Of a stretch of 64,000 nucleotides of DNA, positions 46,609-59,526 are shown piece after piece. The translations under genes and the position numbers were made by a program. This DNA comes from Armillaria gallica (taxonomy: Eukaryota; Basidiomycota; Agaricomycetes; Agaricales; Physalacriaceae): assembly GCA_037576215.1 (NCBI GenBank), contig JBANDB010000011.1:1922001-1986000 (forward strand), given 5' to 3'. Position 1 is the stretch's first letter, and each line of letters begins with the position of its first letter. Below the pieces are notes generated by a model. That model had not been told where the DNA came from. It worked only from the letters and a program-made list of their open reading frames with translations, and made no database searches.

Positions 46609-48599
46609 CTGCAGGGCAATGTCAGTCGTCGGCAGCGACCGACACAGCGAAATACAGAAGCCAAGAAATGTATCATACCGTGAGTAAAGCAGGAATTAAG
46701 CGAGAGTTAGAGAGAAAGTACACAAAGGCGAACTGAAAGCTCTGAATTGAGAGCCCACTTGAAATTTTCTGACTATGATGGCACGTGGTGTTTAGAAGCG
46801 CGACCTGACCAAGAAGGAAAGACACAGACGCGCTTGACTACTCCCTCCACGCCTCTTTTCATTTTGTTAAAAAATAGCGAACATTCCGCACAGCAACTCG
46901 AGAATATATTCTCTCGCTTGGTGGCGGCATATCATACGCGAGGCTGAAAATGAAATCAACGATTGAATTGGTTTGTATGACAAACTTCATTTTATCAAAA
47001 TGATCCCTTATTCTAGAAGCGCGCTGCGCAGACAATTACGAATGGAAGCAGTCCCCCACTGTCATCGCTGCTAAGCAGTTGGAACAGCAGGAAGCTGTCG
47101 TGGATTTTCAGGGAAGCCGCCGCACTGGAGCCCACAAATAGAAAAGAGTCGGGATTCTTCAGTACATCACATTCTGCGATCTACGGGTGATCTAAAGTGT
47201 CAGGCGCCAGGCCTCGAGGCAAGAAAGAGACATATTTAGACCCACCCTCAAAACTTTGCGCTGATACTAGAATCATTGAACCTGCCGCGGAGACCTTTGA
47301 ACACGGGTACTAGTCAACCCTCGCGTTGTTGAGAATGCATCCACCATCATAATAATATCATGCTGCGTGTCCGAACGGCGCCACATATGTACTGAGGTCC
47401 GAACAATTCTCCTAGGCTCACGTTCATTTCAGTGGACGCCAGAAGTCCGAGAAGCCAGCATGAACCTGTCACATCCAGATATGAACCCAACCGAACATCA
47501 GCCTGTATCCGCCGACAGATCTTTGCCAAGAGGGGAGCCTGGAGAGGCGTGAACAGAAGATGATCATTTCCGGACCCAATTAAGCTGAACATCTACCACC
47601 TGCAAAGATTTAAACCCGGCCTCTCTGATTGGTAGGTAATCAGCCTCGACCAGACTCGCCTTGCCGAGAGACAGCAGAGACACCATTTTGGATATGGCTC
47701 AACCTCCTTACCACTCGGTTCACCCAGAGCCAGTGCTTAGACGCGACCGTCGCGCGTTGCAAATCTTCCGATTCCGGAGAATCCCGCCAGGGAATTCATG
47801 CTCGTTCCTATTACGCACATTTCTCGAATTTCAACGCTTGGGATATACATACCGCTGAGAGCAAGTGTGCAAGGGGGGACAAGGATCCTGTTATAGTTAC
47901 GCAACTCAACAGCAACTTGGTTCGACCCGAAGGTTAGAGTCCATCCTTCTATTCCGGGTAATTTGGAATACGTATAGCTTCTAAAATAAATACGAGCAAC
48001 TACAAGGAACACAGCCATATTAAACAGTTGACTCGAACCACGACGGTCATCTTCCTTATTCTGCTCCAGCTATCATCGTTCTGCGTTCCCCCAGTCTATC
48101 TCGCCAAATTTCACGCGTTTACTGGCGTTCAGACTTGATGCGCCACCCGATCGCGAGTCTCCGGCACACGGTGTTCGCTCTGGAGTCTTGACTTCAGTGA
48201 CGGTTTCAGTGACGGTCGAGACCGTACAAGTGTTCTGGTATCGTCAACGATGAAACGGTAACATACCTCGACTTTGAAACTCACACTCTGATCAGTCGAA
48301 AAGTATAACAGTGAGGTGTTGAAGTGCGACATGCGCGTAAGTATGAATGACTCGGAAGTAGGGTGTGGTAGGTAATCCAGCTATGCGAAGAGGTAATGCT
48401 ACATGCCCTGACTAACAATGCAGGGGTAGGTTATATGCCAAAATGACTGTGGGTTGATATAGATGCTGAGTGAGGTACAGTAACAGATGTAAGTAGTCAG
48501 CGAAATGACCGTGGATGAATGTATAAAACAAGAGTAAGCTAAAACTTTGTCAGCTCACGTCGACGCTGACTGCAGATAAACAGACACTGACCATACTTA
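46609..48599. other. 2-kb stretch without recognised genes
   Basis: 5' flank of the importin gene and 3' flank of the DUF6699 gene. Short open frames at 46747-46947, 47347-47592 and 47629-47937 show no domain or splice support. A small direct repeat (cagtgacggtt) lies near 48194-48215. Confidence 0.35.
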
Positions 48600-49109
48600 T
48601 TACATATAACAGGGCGCAAACCGTCGGTGTGACTCCAATGCCAAGGTCCACTTGTCATCTCCGTCATGCGTCAAACCGCCGAAAAAGGTCCGCTCGCCTA
48701 AGAGGTCAACTCGACGTTTGCCTTGTCTCTCGTTGACGTAAGTGATTCCGGGACTTTTCGCGCAGCGGAACTTGAAGGCCGTAACGCACCAGTCTGTCTT
48801 CAGGTAATCCTGGTAACGAAGCTCTTCATCCGGCGTCAAAGTCGTCTTGAAGCAGCTATAAACAGCCTCGAAGACATCAATGCATCGGATACCCTCCTTT
48901 CGCCTGACCTTCACTATCCACGGTATGAATGGATGGTCGACCTTGACCCGGATGTTCATCTTGCGCAATGTACAATGGGGTGACGCCGTCAGTGTGCGTT
49001 CTTCGTCCTTCATTTCCGCGTAGTAGTCTCCGTTGAAGCGTTTAAGCTGAGGCCTGTTTCCGACAGGATCGAATATTATGTTGAACATGACCACCCAGAA
49101 CTTGGACAT
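48600..49109 (-). CDS. DUF6699-like protein
   Basis: One visible exon of 169 codons. It has the pattern of the Agaricomycete DUF6699 domain: a mid-region 'NIRVKVDHPFIPWIVKVRRK' strand pair, a helix 'EGIRCIDVFEAVYSCFKTTL', 'TPDEELRYQDYL' and the end motif 'GKRRVDLLGERTFFGGL'. These proteins occur in many copies in mushroom genomes and their function is unknown. The usual N-terminal strand ('WDLR...') is absent from this exon, so an upstream exon between about 49110 and 49300 is possible. The start at 49109 is provisional. Confidence 0.65.
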   Translation of the reverse strand: MSKFWVVMFNIIFDPVGNRPQLKRFNGDYYAEMKDEERTLTASPHCTLRKMNIRVKVDHPFIPWIVKVRRKEGIRCIDVFEAVYSCFKTTLTPDEELRYQDYLKTDWCVTAFKFRCAKSPGITYVNERQGKRRVDLLGERTFFGGLTHDGDDKWTLALESHRRFAPCYM

Positions 49110-49508
49110 CTTATCGGAGAGGCTAAACCTAACCAGAGGCCACTGTAACGGGATGCGTTCCCGTTTTACTGGTGCTACCCGATGTTCAGTGGAAGGACAT
49201 TTCTACAAAGTTAGCTCTGTGGGACGCACGGATCTCGGTCTTTAGCTGCAACGTCATCTTGAGGGGAGCTTCACTATCCGTTAGGTTTCCTGGACGATGC
49301 CTGTCGGCTTTCTTCGGCTTTGAACCCATTGACGTCTGCGGTCTCACCGGCGCCTCGTTACGACGTGACTTTCGATAGGAACCCGATGACGCCTCAAGCG
49401 CATCTGCCGGTTTGGATGGAACTGGAGCAGCCTGTCAATGTTATGTTGACCGGCGGAAGCGAATTTTTTACATACAAGTATATTTATTTAATGAGGTGGG
49501 TGGGTGGT

Positions 49509-50335
49509 TTACATTGTTATCGTTATTGGTTGCGGCTAAAGGCACATGAGCAAAATACAGATGATACGGATCTAGATGACTTACGCCATCCCGATGGACC
49601 TTGATGTGACGAATTGGATTGAGTATAAGCTAAAATTGGTGGCCTAGCACCTACTGCTAAAAATTCAGGTTTCAGTGCTATCGCCACTCTTAAGGTATAG
49701 TGAACACTGACCTGCGGCTTCAATATCATCCACCGGACTCGTTCTTGAGGCCTTACGAGGACGGGGCATTGCTATCGCAGACATCAATACGACTGAGATG
49801 CTGATAACAAGAATCCACGTACCGATCTCTCGCTGTTGGACTGGTTCTGGCGAGGGCTTCCTAGGCTTCAAAAATGACTTCAACCCTACAAATAAGGATG
49901 AGCTAGATTAGATCAATTTCCGAATGCGTACATACCGCCTGTGATCGACGTTTTGCGTGTCCGCGATGAAGATGATGGTGCAGATGAATCCTTTCGAGGC
50001 CTCTCGCTCGGCGCAGGGGTCATGGATCGAGACGAGGTCGAAAACGCCGCTGCAAAACGGCTGGAGTGTCTAGATATCGGCCTCATCATGACCGGCGAAG
50101 AACTCTCTGGGAGTTCGATGCTGGAAATCATGGGGGTGCGCGGTATAGTACTCGACAGTGATTTGAACATAACGGACAGAAACGAAAGCGTGATGTCGAC
50201 GGTAAGTTGGAAAGCACAAGATGAAATGAGAATAGCAAGAGTAGTAGAGAGCAGACGGTCGTGGGCGTAAAGGGCGTTAACTCGTGTAAGACAGACTAGA
50301 GAGCAGGGCCAGCTGTAGAAGCTGTGAGTCGACAT
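49509..50335 (-). CDS. Small basic Ser-rich protein, unknown function
   Basis: Four exons can be joined in frame to a stop at 49509. The first carries the Ser/Arg-rich part ('SSRFAAAFSTSSRSMTPAPS') and joins to 'GLKSFLKPRKPSPEPVQQRE'. Then come 'MPRPRKASRTSPVDDIEAAG', 'ARPPILAYTQSNSSHQGPSG' and a short end 'WPQPITITM'. Two starts are possible: ATG 50335, which adds a hydrophobic N-terminus, or ATG 50170 ('MFKSLSSTIPRTP'). I favour the second, because the extra region looks like translated promoter. No domain recognised. Confidence 0.5.
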
Positions 50336-52957
50336 TCAAGTATACAAGATATAGCTTGCCTGGACATATACAACTCTTTGACGTTGGATCGTCGTGAAGT
50401 CGTTCTCAAGACCCCAGGCTCGTACTGCGTGCAGCCCTTATGTGCCGAAGGGAGGACGGAGGAGCCTGTCGAACACGAGGTGATACATAAGGCTTATAAG
50501 TCAAGGGTCCAATCCGCTTCTCGACTACTTCACGTGATGCAGCATTTACTTTCCTGGGTGGCGGTAAATTTTCGACGCTGGTGTAGCGAGGCATTATTTC
50601 CTCGAACCCACCATATATCCATCCGCTACTGTCAATGACACCAACGATGTTCTGTGTTTTTGAGCTACACAGCCACTGCGTCTTTGGCCGTTCTTTCTTC
50701 CCTCAGTCCTTGCGCCGTGATTCTCAGCTTGTCTGTCAGATCCGAACGAAATCCTCATGTTGGTTCGACGTGTGATGTTCGCAAGGAGATTCCTCGGAGA
50801 GGTTCATTATAATGTGGCAACTACTCATGTTTTGATGGTCGTGCCAACAGTAGCGCTGAAAGCGTATAACTTGATACATGGAAACATTCTAAAGTGCGAC
50901 AACGTCGTATCACCTCGACATCAAGGTGCTAACAGCCGAGGAACATTTATCAGGAAGGCTGATCCCCAGATAGTGGAAAATAAATCTGCCTGGACGTAAA
51001 CGGAATAGATATACGACATGCAGGTTCACTGGTATGTCTTATGTCCATCGGAAAGATCGGATTCAGGATTTGTCGGTGAAATTTGAAGCGACGTCGCATA
51101 GAAATGACGAAAACCAAGGAAGGACGGGATGCCGTACGATAACGATAGCTAAGCTATGATACGAAGTATTCAGCAGGGTTCCGCTTATACTTAAGAAATG
51201 TCATGCTCCGGCTGGCGACCCTGTTTATGAAATGTGTGTGTGAATACTCACCCTTTGACAGCCTGAGTACACACATCTATGCGTCATAGGGCAATCGGAC
51301 GAGTAACATGTCGCCAAACACTCGATCTGGTGAGCGTGATGATGGTTGAATAGTACTCAACCTAAGAGATTTCACGTAAAGAAGGCGGCGCCTACTGATG
51401 TGAAAGATGGTTTAGGACAACTCAGTCAGACAAGGACAAGGCACTGAGTGAAAGGTAGGGTGTTAGTTTAAAAACGCCTTGAGGTGCAACTTGTGCACCT
51501 GCCTTGTCCAGTTGCCTCTATAGCCTTGATGATGTGACAAGAAGGAATGGGGTCCACAACCCGCCTTAGACAACTGGCATGGGTCTTGTGATTCGTTATC
51601 TTTCAACGTGCATCCAATCATTTAAACCTGTAACGAAGTTCACGGATGCAATGCAATCCATTTCGATTCTAGTAAGGGAAACCAAGTCCGACCCGATCTT
51701 GGATATGGCTCGGTACCGTCTCTAAGACAGCCTTCATTCAAGTCAACCATTCAACAGGAATGCATGTCAAAATCTGGCCCGGTCAGCTTCGAGGTGAGCC
51801 AGATAGGAACCGAATCTGCTTAAGGTCCAACTCGGCGACATCTTTGTGAACTTAAGATCCCTAGTTGAAATACTATATCTAGCATTTCGAGCCAGATCTT
51901 TGGCCAAACGAACGGGTTTCCGCTGCCCTTCCGAAGGCATTCGAAGACCGAAGCTGAATAGTCAGATATACTTGGATGCGATGATGACGGTCATACTACC
52001 CGTGGAGAAGCACTGAACGTAAGAGCTACATCAAGACGCTGCCACATATCAGAAGAGAGAACCCGGAAGCATTCACCTGTAGGTGGGAGCCTTAGTTTGG
52101 CGAGAAGGAGACCGCTGGACATGCACCCGATCGTGGAATAGACAACAGCGATGGACATTCCAGCACGCAGTGCGCGTGTTCATCCACCCGGCCCGTCCTC
52201 GTTCGCGATCCATCTCTCTACGGAAAAATCATTGCCTGTGAGTCCGAGGGAAACAGCCTAAGTACGATGTGTGGCAGATGTGAGCAAGAAGAATACCTGC
52301 TCCACAAGAAGCGCAACTCAGATACCGAAATCGTTGAGTTCCTCGCCAATGCTTACCCCTTCCACATACTTCTACGCCACCATCAAGCCAATACGACTAA
52401 AGCGCCTAACCTCTTCGTGTGACGGCTATTTCGGCCATCTCCTAATTATAACGTCTGGACGACCCCGGGATCCCTGCTCCCTGGAAAAAGCACAGGTGGA
52501 CCCCGCGTTCAACGATCGACAGGACGACCGTCCAGAATCAGTGACTATACCCCCGAGTGCCAGGGATCATTTATCAATAGGTGTCGATATAGCCCCAGAA
52601 TAAGCCCGAATATATACATATACAATGTTATGCGTCCGACGAAGTGATCTTTGATGACTTCATTTACCGACGAGAGTGGCGAGGTCGAAGGCCACTGGCA
52701 CAGTGGTCCTGCACCAAAAATAATCGTGGCGATAAGCATAACGAGAATCAGAAGATAACGGTCTGTGAATGTGCATGTAAGATTGTGGCCACTATTGAAA
52801 AACGAAACCTTAACCGGGACCTAGAGAAGTAGTCGCACGGGTCTCGTACGTTTCCCATCGATCAGCAGATCGGACAAAATATACATACTGAAGGAGAATA
52901 GATAGGATACAGATAAATCAGGACCGACGAGGAGAGAGGGCACCGGGATAAAGGAAA
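50336..52957. other. 2.6-kb stretch without recognised genes
   Basis: No family, tRNA or transposon was recognised on either strand. Short frames at 50757-50999 and 52271-52603 lack domains. Confidence 0.4.
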
Positions 52958-54752
52958 CTACTCCTTCTTCTCCTTCTTTTTCTCCTTCTCCTTCTTCTCC
53001 TTTTTATCTTTCTTCTCCTTCTTAGGGACATCCGCGTCCTAGGAACCACGATTATCAGTCGACAATACAAACGTAGGAGAAGATCAAACGTACCGCTTCA
53101 GCACCCTCTTTCTTGGCCTTCTCTTTCTCAGCCTTCTTCAGCGCCTTCTTTTCCTCTTTTGATAACTTCGCCTTTTTCTTCGGTGAAGGTTCGTCGTCGT
53201 CGTCATCAACGTCCATAGCGTCACTCTTTCGCTTTTTCTTCTTCTCCTTCTTTGGTGACGGCTCGAGAGTCGTCAAGGCGGGCCCATCCATCTCTACATC
53301 CACCTCCTCCTCCGCAAGTTCATCCAAAACCTTCCGGATAGCATCGGCATTCTTCGACGGAGGCGTCCCTTTTTCAAAGAATTCGAGACGCTCTTCGACT
53401 TGTCCTCGGAGTGCGTCGCCGAATTTTGCGGTGGGGTTGTCTGCCCAAAAAAGAATTAGTACATTCGGGAAGGAATGAATAACAACATACCGGAGTAACA
53501 ATCTATCCGCGACGCAATCGAACATTTGTTGGCTAGAAAGCGCGAAATACGACCCTTATGTTTGGGGCCAGCACGACCGATGAACGTTGAGTGATAGATA
53601 AGCCCGTACTGATCAACACGGTCAATCCAGAAGCCGACGAAAATCATGATTAACATACCTTGGGAGTGTTGCCCTTCGTCTTCAGAGCTCTGAAGAGCGC
53701 TTTCTCAGCACCCAGAATCTGTACGGTGCTAGCAGGGTATTTACTGAGATTCGTCAGACTTCCAGCATGGCTGATAAGCCGCGCGCCGATTCGATCACCC
53801 AGTAGAGCCGTAAGACTTGGCGCGACGAGGTTCATCTTGTCGGACAAATAGGTAATTAATGATTTCCGGTATTCGCTTAGTGAGACGACACGTATGGCAA
53901 AGGTGGAGATGTTGAGCATGTCAATTTCGGAGAGAGAAGAACCCATGGAGCCACGGGCAGCATCTAGTATGTTTTGGGCTATAGTGGAATTGTCTTCGAG
54001 GATAGCCTCTATTTCGGGGAGCTTCTCCTCGGTAAGTGTCTCCTTCTCGCCAATGAATTGGACAAGACGGGCGTATTGGTGGTTGTCGGGGACGAGTTTG
54101 ACAAGTTCTGGGAAATGATAACCATACCATTCTCGAATGCGCATGGAGAAAAGGTTGACGTCCTTGTCGAGTTGATCAAGAAGCGCAATGGCTTGGATGA
54201 TCATGTTGTCGTGTCGGTTCACATTGAACTTTAGCTTGGCGCGGGAGTAGGAGTGGCCCAAACCGAGCTGGGACTTGGTAAAATCGTCGTTCTGCAATCC
54301 TTTAAGCAATTTGGTTGCGTGCAAACGAAGGCCTCGAATGAGCTCCATGGCCATGTCTCCCGACTCGCATTGCACCTTCGTCTCAGTGCGTATCGAGTTA
54401 CCCAAATTAGGGTCCGTTACGGCCAGCACAATGGTCGATTTTTTGGTTGGCTTGGAAAGGTTGAGCTCGACAAGGGATTTCAGGTAATCATTGACGATTG
54501 CTGTAAAACGTTAGGTAGAGGAGATAAACATTGAATATGTAGCGTACATTCAGAGATATCGTTCGCATTCTCTAACGCATGACCTGCACTTTTGAAAGGC
54601 GAGAAGCTCATGAGCGACACCATTTTTGAGAATTTCGAAAAATCGATTATTGAATCCTGGAAGGCCTTGGACTTGGCCTCAATTTCGCCCGTGAGTTTGA
54701 CCTCAAATATAGCATAGCCGGACGCGGTTTCGAGCAGAGCATGGGTAGGCAT
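52958..54752 (-). CDS. NOP56: Nucleolar protein 56 (box C/D snoRNP core)
   Basis: Five exons: 54548-54752, 53660-54500, 53491-53608, 53094-53440 and 52958-53038. The N-terminal domain reads '[20 protein letters not shown]', then '[20 protein letters not shown]' and '[20 protein letters not shown]'. The NOP domain has '[20 protein letters not shown]', '[20 protein letters not shown]' and '[20 protein letters not shown]'. The C-terminus is a KKE/D-type lysine-rich tail, standard for NOP56/58. The 'GALSNL/GSLTNL' region and the tail favour NOP56 over NOP58. It is a structural core of the 2'-O-methylation snoRNP in the nucleolus. Confidence 0.95.
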
Positions 54753-54834
54753 GGTAGTCGGGGACGTCACGCTCGACGTCGAGGAAAAAGTATACCAGCT
54801 GAAAAAGTTTCAAAGTCCGACAGTAGTACTCATT

Positions 54835-54847
54835 GGGTTAGGGTTAA
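54835..54847. promoter_or_regulatory. Telomere-repeat-like box upstream of NOP56
   Basis: gggttagggttaa lies about 85 bp upstream of the NOP56 start. TTAGGG boxes upstream of ribosome-biogenesis genes are bound by Tbf1-type factors in some fungi; function here is inferred. Confidence 0.4.
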
Positions 54848-55311
54848 GCGATTGAATTTTCCGGCCCGGATCCCGTCTGTCAACTTGATCCAGCCATGAT
54901 GTCTTTATGCAGTTGACGACCCTGAAAACTCTAGACAGGTTGCTTGAAAGATTTAGGCATGCCCCTTTTTTCAAGGCACTTCAACACCGCCTCATTCCCT
55001 TCGCTTTGTCCAGAAAAAATGAAGAAACGCTTTGCGTACTCGGCAACGCCATCGACTTTGTCTCTTTGTTCGATCGGGTGCACTTCCTGTATAAAGGTCA
55101 AAGCTAAGCCATGATTCTCCTTTAACACCTCCCCCTCCTACTTATCGGAAAGTGAGCATTCCTTCCTACGGTCCTGAGTATTAAAACTAAACAGCGTCCA
55201 GAGTCTCTTCAGAACTCGTGTCTCGTGTTCAAGTTGGATCGAAGCTTGTCGTTTTCACCACCTTTCACGCTCATTGATCTTCCTTCTGCAACTCCATTCA
55301 CTCTCGTTACC

Positions 55312-56100
55312 ATGTATCGACGTTCACATCCTTCCGCTGCCGAAGAAGCGATGTCCTTGCTGCGTTCCTCACCCACCAGTGGCAGAAGTTCGGACCAAGG
55401 TCAAGAAGTGGCTATCCCAATTCCCGGAAGCTATCACTCGGTTTCAATGCTTCTCCCTCCCAAAAAACGCTCCCTCTCCAAAATGCCCAGTTATATATTC
55501 AAGTTGAAGTCTGGGTCGGGCTCCAAGGAGACATCGTCTAAAGAGGACCCTTTCAAACAAGGGAAGTGCGCACTATCTGAGCCTGCCGGCGTGGAGAACG
55601 ACAAGGCCGTTCTTGCAACTGTTTCCGGGAACTGCGATGAGCAGCCTTCTTCTGGGTTGCAGTTGTCTCCTGTGTCTTTAGGATACCTAGAACTCAGTGG
55701 CGACCAGAGGCGTCCCTCATTGAGCCCGCTCTCAGAAGGGTTTGATGACTCCAGGGTGGTCCCATTGGCTCCCTTCCCTCGTGTTAATCCTCTCCCCTCT
55801 GCGTTCTCTTCGGACAGGGAAGCCACTCCCGAATTTATCAACCCTTTCGAGACTCCTCATTTCCCTCCAAGTGGCTTTGGTAGCACTGTGTTGGTAGCCG
55901 ACTCAACCAAGTACAATGACGATCCGTTCTCCCCTGGTCCTACGACTCGACTGTCTGCTATCACGAATGCAGAGGTGGATCATCTGACCTTTGGCCCGAC
56001 CCAGGTCAAGATTCAGCAGGTGAATGGCAAGGCGCTAATTATCCTTGGTGAAGAAGTGGGAAACTTTTCCGGGAACAACATGCAGGACAGTCGACTCTGA
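55312..56100 (+). CDS. Ser/Pro-rich protein of unknown function (262 aa)
   Basis: Single exon. ATG 55312 has a good context (taccATGt), and the in-frame sequence upstream lacks an ATG. The protein is mostly disordered ('RRPSLSPLSEGFDDSRVVPL', 'EFINPFETPHFPPSGFGS') and ends with a more ordered-looking segment ('VKIQQVNGKALIILGEEVG'). No domain recognised. It is divergent from NOP56 across 559 bp. Confidence 0.6.
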   Translation: MYRRSHPSAAEEAMSLLRSSPTSGRSSDQGQEVAIPIPGSYHSVSMLLPPKKRSLSKMPSYIFKLKSGSGSKETSSKEDPFKQGKCALSEPAGVENDKAVLATVSGNCDEQPSSGLQLSPVSLGYLELSGDQRRPSLSPLSEGFDDSRVVPLAPFPRVNPLPSAFSSDREATPEFINPFETPHFPPSGFGSTVLVADSTKYNDDPFSPGPTTRLSAITNAEVDHLTFGPTQVKIQQVNGKALIILGEEVGNFSGNNMQDSRL

Positions 56101-57847
56101 AAGGCTACTGTTCGCATCATGATTATGTTTTCACATGCCTTGCTGTATACTATCAATTCTTAGTTGTAGTGAGCATATGAAGGTCGGGTAGAAGAGTAAG
56201 AGGCTCCCATCGTTCAATATCATGCATGCATAAATCTAACCATTCGAACGACACGCTCACAGGACGCAGCGGTCATTGCCATTATTAGATCGTGTCACCA
56301 GTTCAAATTTATTCTTGTCTGCACGTTATATGTCAGTTACAGATCTGAGATTTGTGCGTGTTTTGGGCAAGAGGCACATGGATCATGTTGCGTTATCCGA
56401 GACGACACCTCTTCACGAGGCAAAAGCATGGTGGCCATTGACGGTTACCGCGAACATCATTCACTCTAATTGGATGCACCAACCTTGTCTTCGAAATGAA
56501 GGAGAATACCGAGATCTGGTAGCCACAACAGAATCTGTGGCGGAACCGTCTATATACATTGCTAGTTCCGAGCCGTCGTCCTACGGTCCGGTTGCGACTG
56601 CCATTAATATTCACATCATCCACCTGGGAAACACGCGAATATGTGATTTGGAAAGTACAGGGGGGTAGGATAAAAGGTTTGTGCAGTGGTACAATGCGCG
56701 CTGTGGGAGCTTTCTGTCAATCGACACGGTGATGAAAGATTCCTGTTGTGCGAGCCGAGATTAAATGTTCTGTTTGCCATGATGGTTGAGCCGTAAGATC
56801 TTTAGAGCTCACAGTGACTCTTATTAATACTCTTGTGTCACAAGGTTCGCATTTAAATAAGAAAACTATGTTTGTGTAACTCACTGCTCAACTAGTAGAT
56901 AGTGCATGTTAATATTTGATGATCTATCTTCAAGTTGTCTCGTCTTCAGTACTTGGATTGAACTGGAGTGTGCGGTGTTTGGACAGGCAGTGAAACTTGA
57001 AAGCTTGAAGCTTGAGCTTGAGCTCGAGTCCTGTGCTCGAAATTTAACCTGGACCTTTTGAAATATACAGTCACGGCGTTCGACGGGAAGCGACCGACAA
57101 CAGATGACGTCAAACCGTGACGATAACTGCTTGAGTGCTCGTGACCGTCACTTGCAAAGTTTCTCCTCAAATTTCTCACTTTGCTTTTTATATAAGGCTT
57201 CGATGTCGTTGAAACAACAGAGGCCATCCCGCGACCTTGATTAGGCATGATTAATTGATCCACGAGGCATCAATATATCACTCCCCAGTACTTATTGTTG
57301 CTTTTATAGCAAAGATGCCAGCGTTCAATTCTTGCAATTGTAACCGCCATGTATACATTTGGTTGCGGAATCGCGGCCGCGCCTTGGAATCTCATGGAAT
57401 GTGTTTCACCGCAGACTCGGACGTTGATTAAAGCCATTCATTAACATTGGTCCCGTCCCGGACTTTTTGACCCCAGGCATCTGAGATTTTGAATGAGACC
57501 GCCCTGCATACTTGGTGTTCTATCAAATTCAAGTGGTCGGTCAGCACAAGGATTCATACGAAAGATGGTGGTGGGCTCGTTGCATATCTAACACAGCGCA
57601 CTGCAACTGACAGTCTTATCTGCAGTAGCTTGTGAGCAGGCCGCCTTACGAACAGTTTCTGTCCACCAGCTCAAACTCGTCTCTTTATGCCTCGTGATTG
57701 TTTCCGCCTACCCAATAAATATCCTCCATCATGGCGGAAGTGTATGACCCAGAGTAACACCACGACGCCCCTTGCAGCGGCTTCAGGTCCCGGGTTATTC
57801 CAAGCCTTTAAACAGCTATCTTTGACCACTAACCAGCGCGAAATGCC
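56101..57847. other. Intergenic, 1.7 kb
   Basis: No gene recognised. Around 56998-57028 there is an imperfect run of ctt-gag units (gaaagcttgaagcttgagcttgagctcgag). Confidence 0.4.
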
Positions 57848-59526
57848 ATGGGTCTTGGTTTCAGCTCCCAGAAGTCACAGATCTACTTTCCTGCGACCCC
57901 TGCGACGGTGAAAGTACGGCGCGTTCGAGGCTCTAAAGAGACGACACATTCTTCGTTACGGAAAGTCATAGAGCGCAGGTGTCCTACCTTATTTGAGGAC
58001 TTCTCGCCTGCATGGTGGTTGTTCAAGTTCGTGATTGCCGAGTCTTATATGAATCTTCTCTGACTTCTGCTTTCTTTAGTGGACATTTGCAAACATTATA
58101 TTGTGTCGCGGGAGAGTTCTCTCACATCGACAAGATAAAATATGATAGGTGTGCATGGTCGTATCCCTTACTCAACCTGCCAAGCATATTGAGCTTATGA
58201 ATGATTCTAGAACCTACCTTCACTTGCTAGATGGCGGAACATTGTCCGAACAGTCTGTTGCATCCGACGAAATGAAACTAACGTTCTCATCAGATGTCTC
58301 GATTTCACGTCAACTCATGAAGATTTAGCGGATGATTCGCCTATCCTTGTCGCTGTCACTGTCTTGGATGGAGGAAAGTGAACCGGCTCGCTCCATCGTT
58401 GGAAGACCTGATCTCCTTTTCTGCAGGTGGCTACGAGGCCTATATCCGAGCGATTCTAGCACCGGCTTGCTCTTCTGTAGAGAAAGGTGGTCTTGGGTAC
58501 CGAGGAGTGGTCGTCAATATCCGTGGCTGTAAGTGATATCCTTTTCATTTCGAAATATCCTTCCGCTCACCCGACTACTAGGTGCTGGCGTACCAGTTCA
58601 TGGAGGTCCGACCGATGACTTGCGGCAAGCGCTTCTTTACATATCACACCGCTATCCTTCGGCGCCCTTAATTGGACTCAGGTTCTCGCTCGGCGCGAAC
58701 ATCGTTTTACGGTATCTTGCCGAAGAGAAGGAGCTGAGTCGATTATCGACTGCCTGCATTCTGAGCTGTGTAAGTCCTTATCGTACCATTCCGTCGTATC
58801 TGACTATATAGAACGCGACAGCCCTGGCATCTAAAGATTCACAGTAAAATGTATGCAGGTTACGTCTTTTTTTGGAGTTCAGGATCATTAACCAACTATA
58901 CACTCAGAACAGTGGCCAATCTTCTCGGTCCTTATGGCTACGTTAGCGCAAGGGGAATACACGACAGTCTCGTACGATTTCTTACGATTCACTTCGTGCC
59001 GACGTTCACGCAAGCACCCTTCCACGAAGCATTAATGACTGCCACGGTATCCCGAGAATCGACAACCCTCACGCAATTCCACTATCATGCTACCCGCACC
59101 CCAAATAGTAATGTCCCGCAGGCGTATGACTTCGCCACCGTGAAAGATGATGCGACATGGGCGTCTAGCCTGGCCGATGTCCGGATTCCGTTGCTGACAC
59201 TGAATGCGAAGGATGACCCGGTGGCCTACACCACTCCACACGGTGTAGCGAACGAGAACATCTGCATGGTTATCACGCCAGGAGGCGGACATCTTGGATG
59301 GTTCGAGTCTTGGAACACTCGGTGGGTTACGAGACCGGTGTTACAGTGGTGTAAAATGATAGTGGAAGACTTCGTGTTGGAACGGATGCATGGAAGAGAA
59401 ACATACATAGCAGAAGGTGGCTTCTTGAAGGAGGTGGGTCAAGACCATATTGGATGTATGGAGATTGAGGGGGGCTTAGAAGGGATGATAGTGGGGATGA
59501 CCCCAGAGGAATTTTCCTTTGAATGA
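57848..59526 (+). CDS. Alpha/beta hydrolase, EMB8/YheT type, diverged
   Basis: Exons start 57848-58026, 58080-58148, 58211-58243 and 58294-~58378; the rest run to the stop at 59524-59526, but two joins are uncertain. The family wording is clear: 'CPTLFEDFSPAWWLFNGHLQ', 'TYLHLLDGGTLCLDF', 'DDSPILVAV', 'GGYEAYIRAILAPACSSVEK', 'GVVVNIRGCAGVP', 'TDDLRQALLYISHRYPSAPL' and 'PLLTLNAKDDPV' (catalytic Asp). 'GGGHLGWFE' carries the catalytic His. It is odd in three ways. The nucleophile elbow reads R-F-S-L-G instead of G-F-S-L-G. About eight residues usually found between 'GVPV' and 'TDDLRQ' are missing. The donor near 58378 does not give frame. It may be a decaying or a specialised copy. Confidence 0.65.

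Noticed and set aside
52271..52603. Plus-strand frame as a transposon remnant
   Set aside because: No reverse transcriptase, integrase or gag-type motif could be identified in any frame.
54835..54847. Interstitial telomere or chromosome end
   Set aside because: Only two TTAGGG-like units in unique sequence between two genes; a promoter box is more likely.
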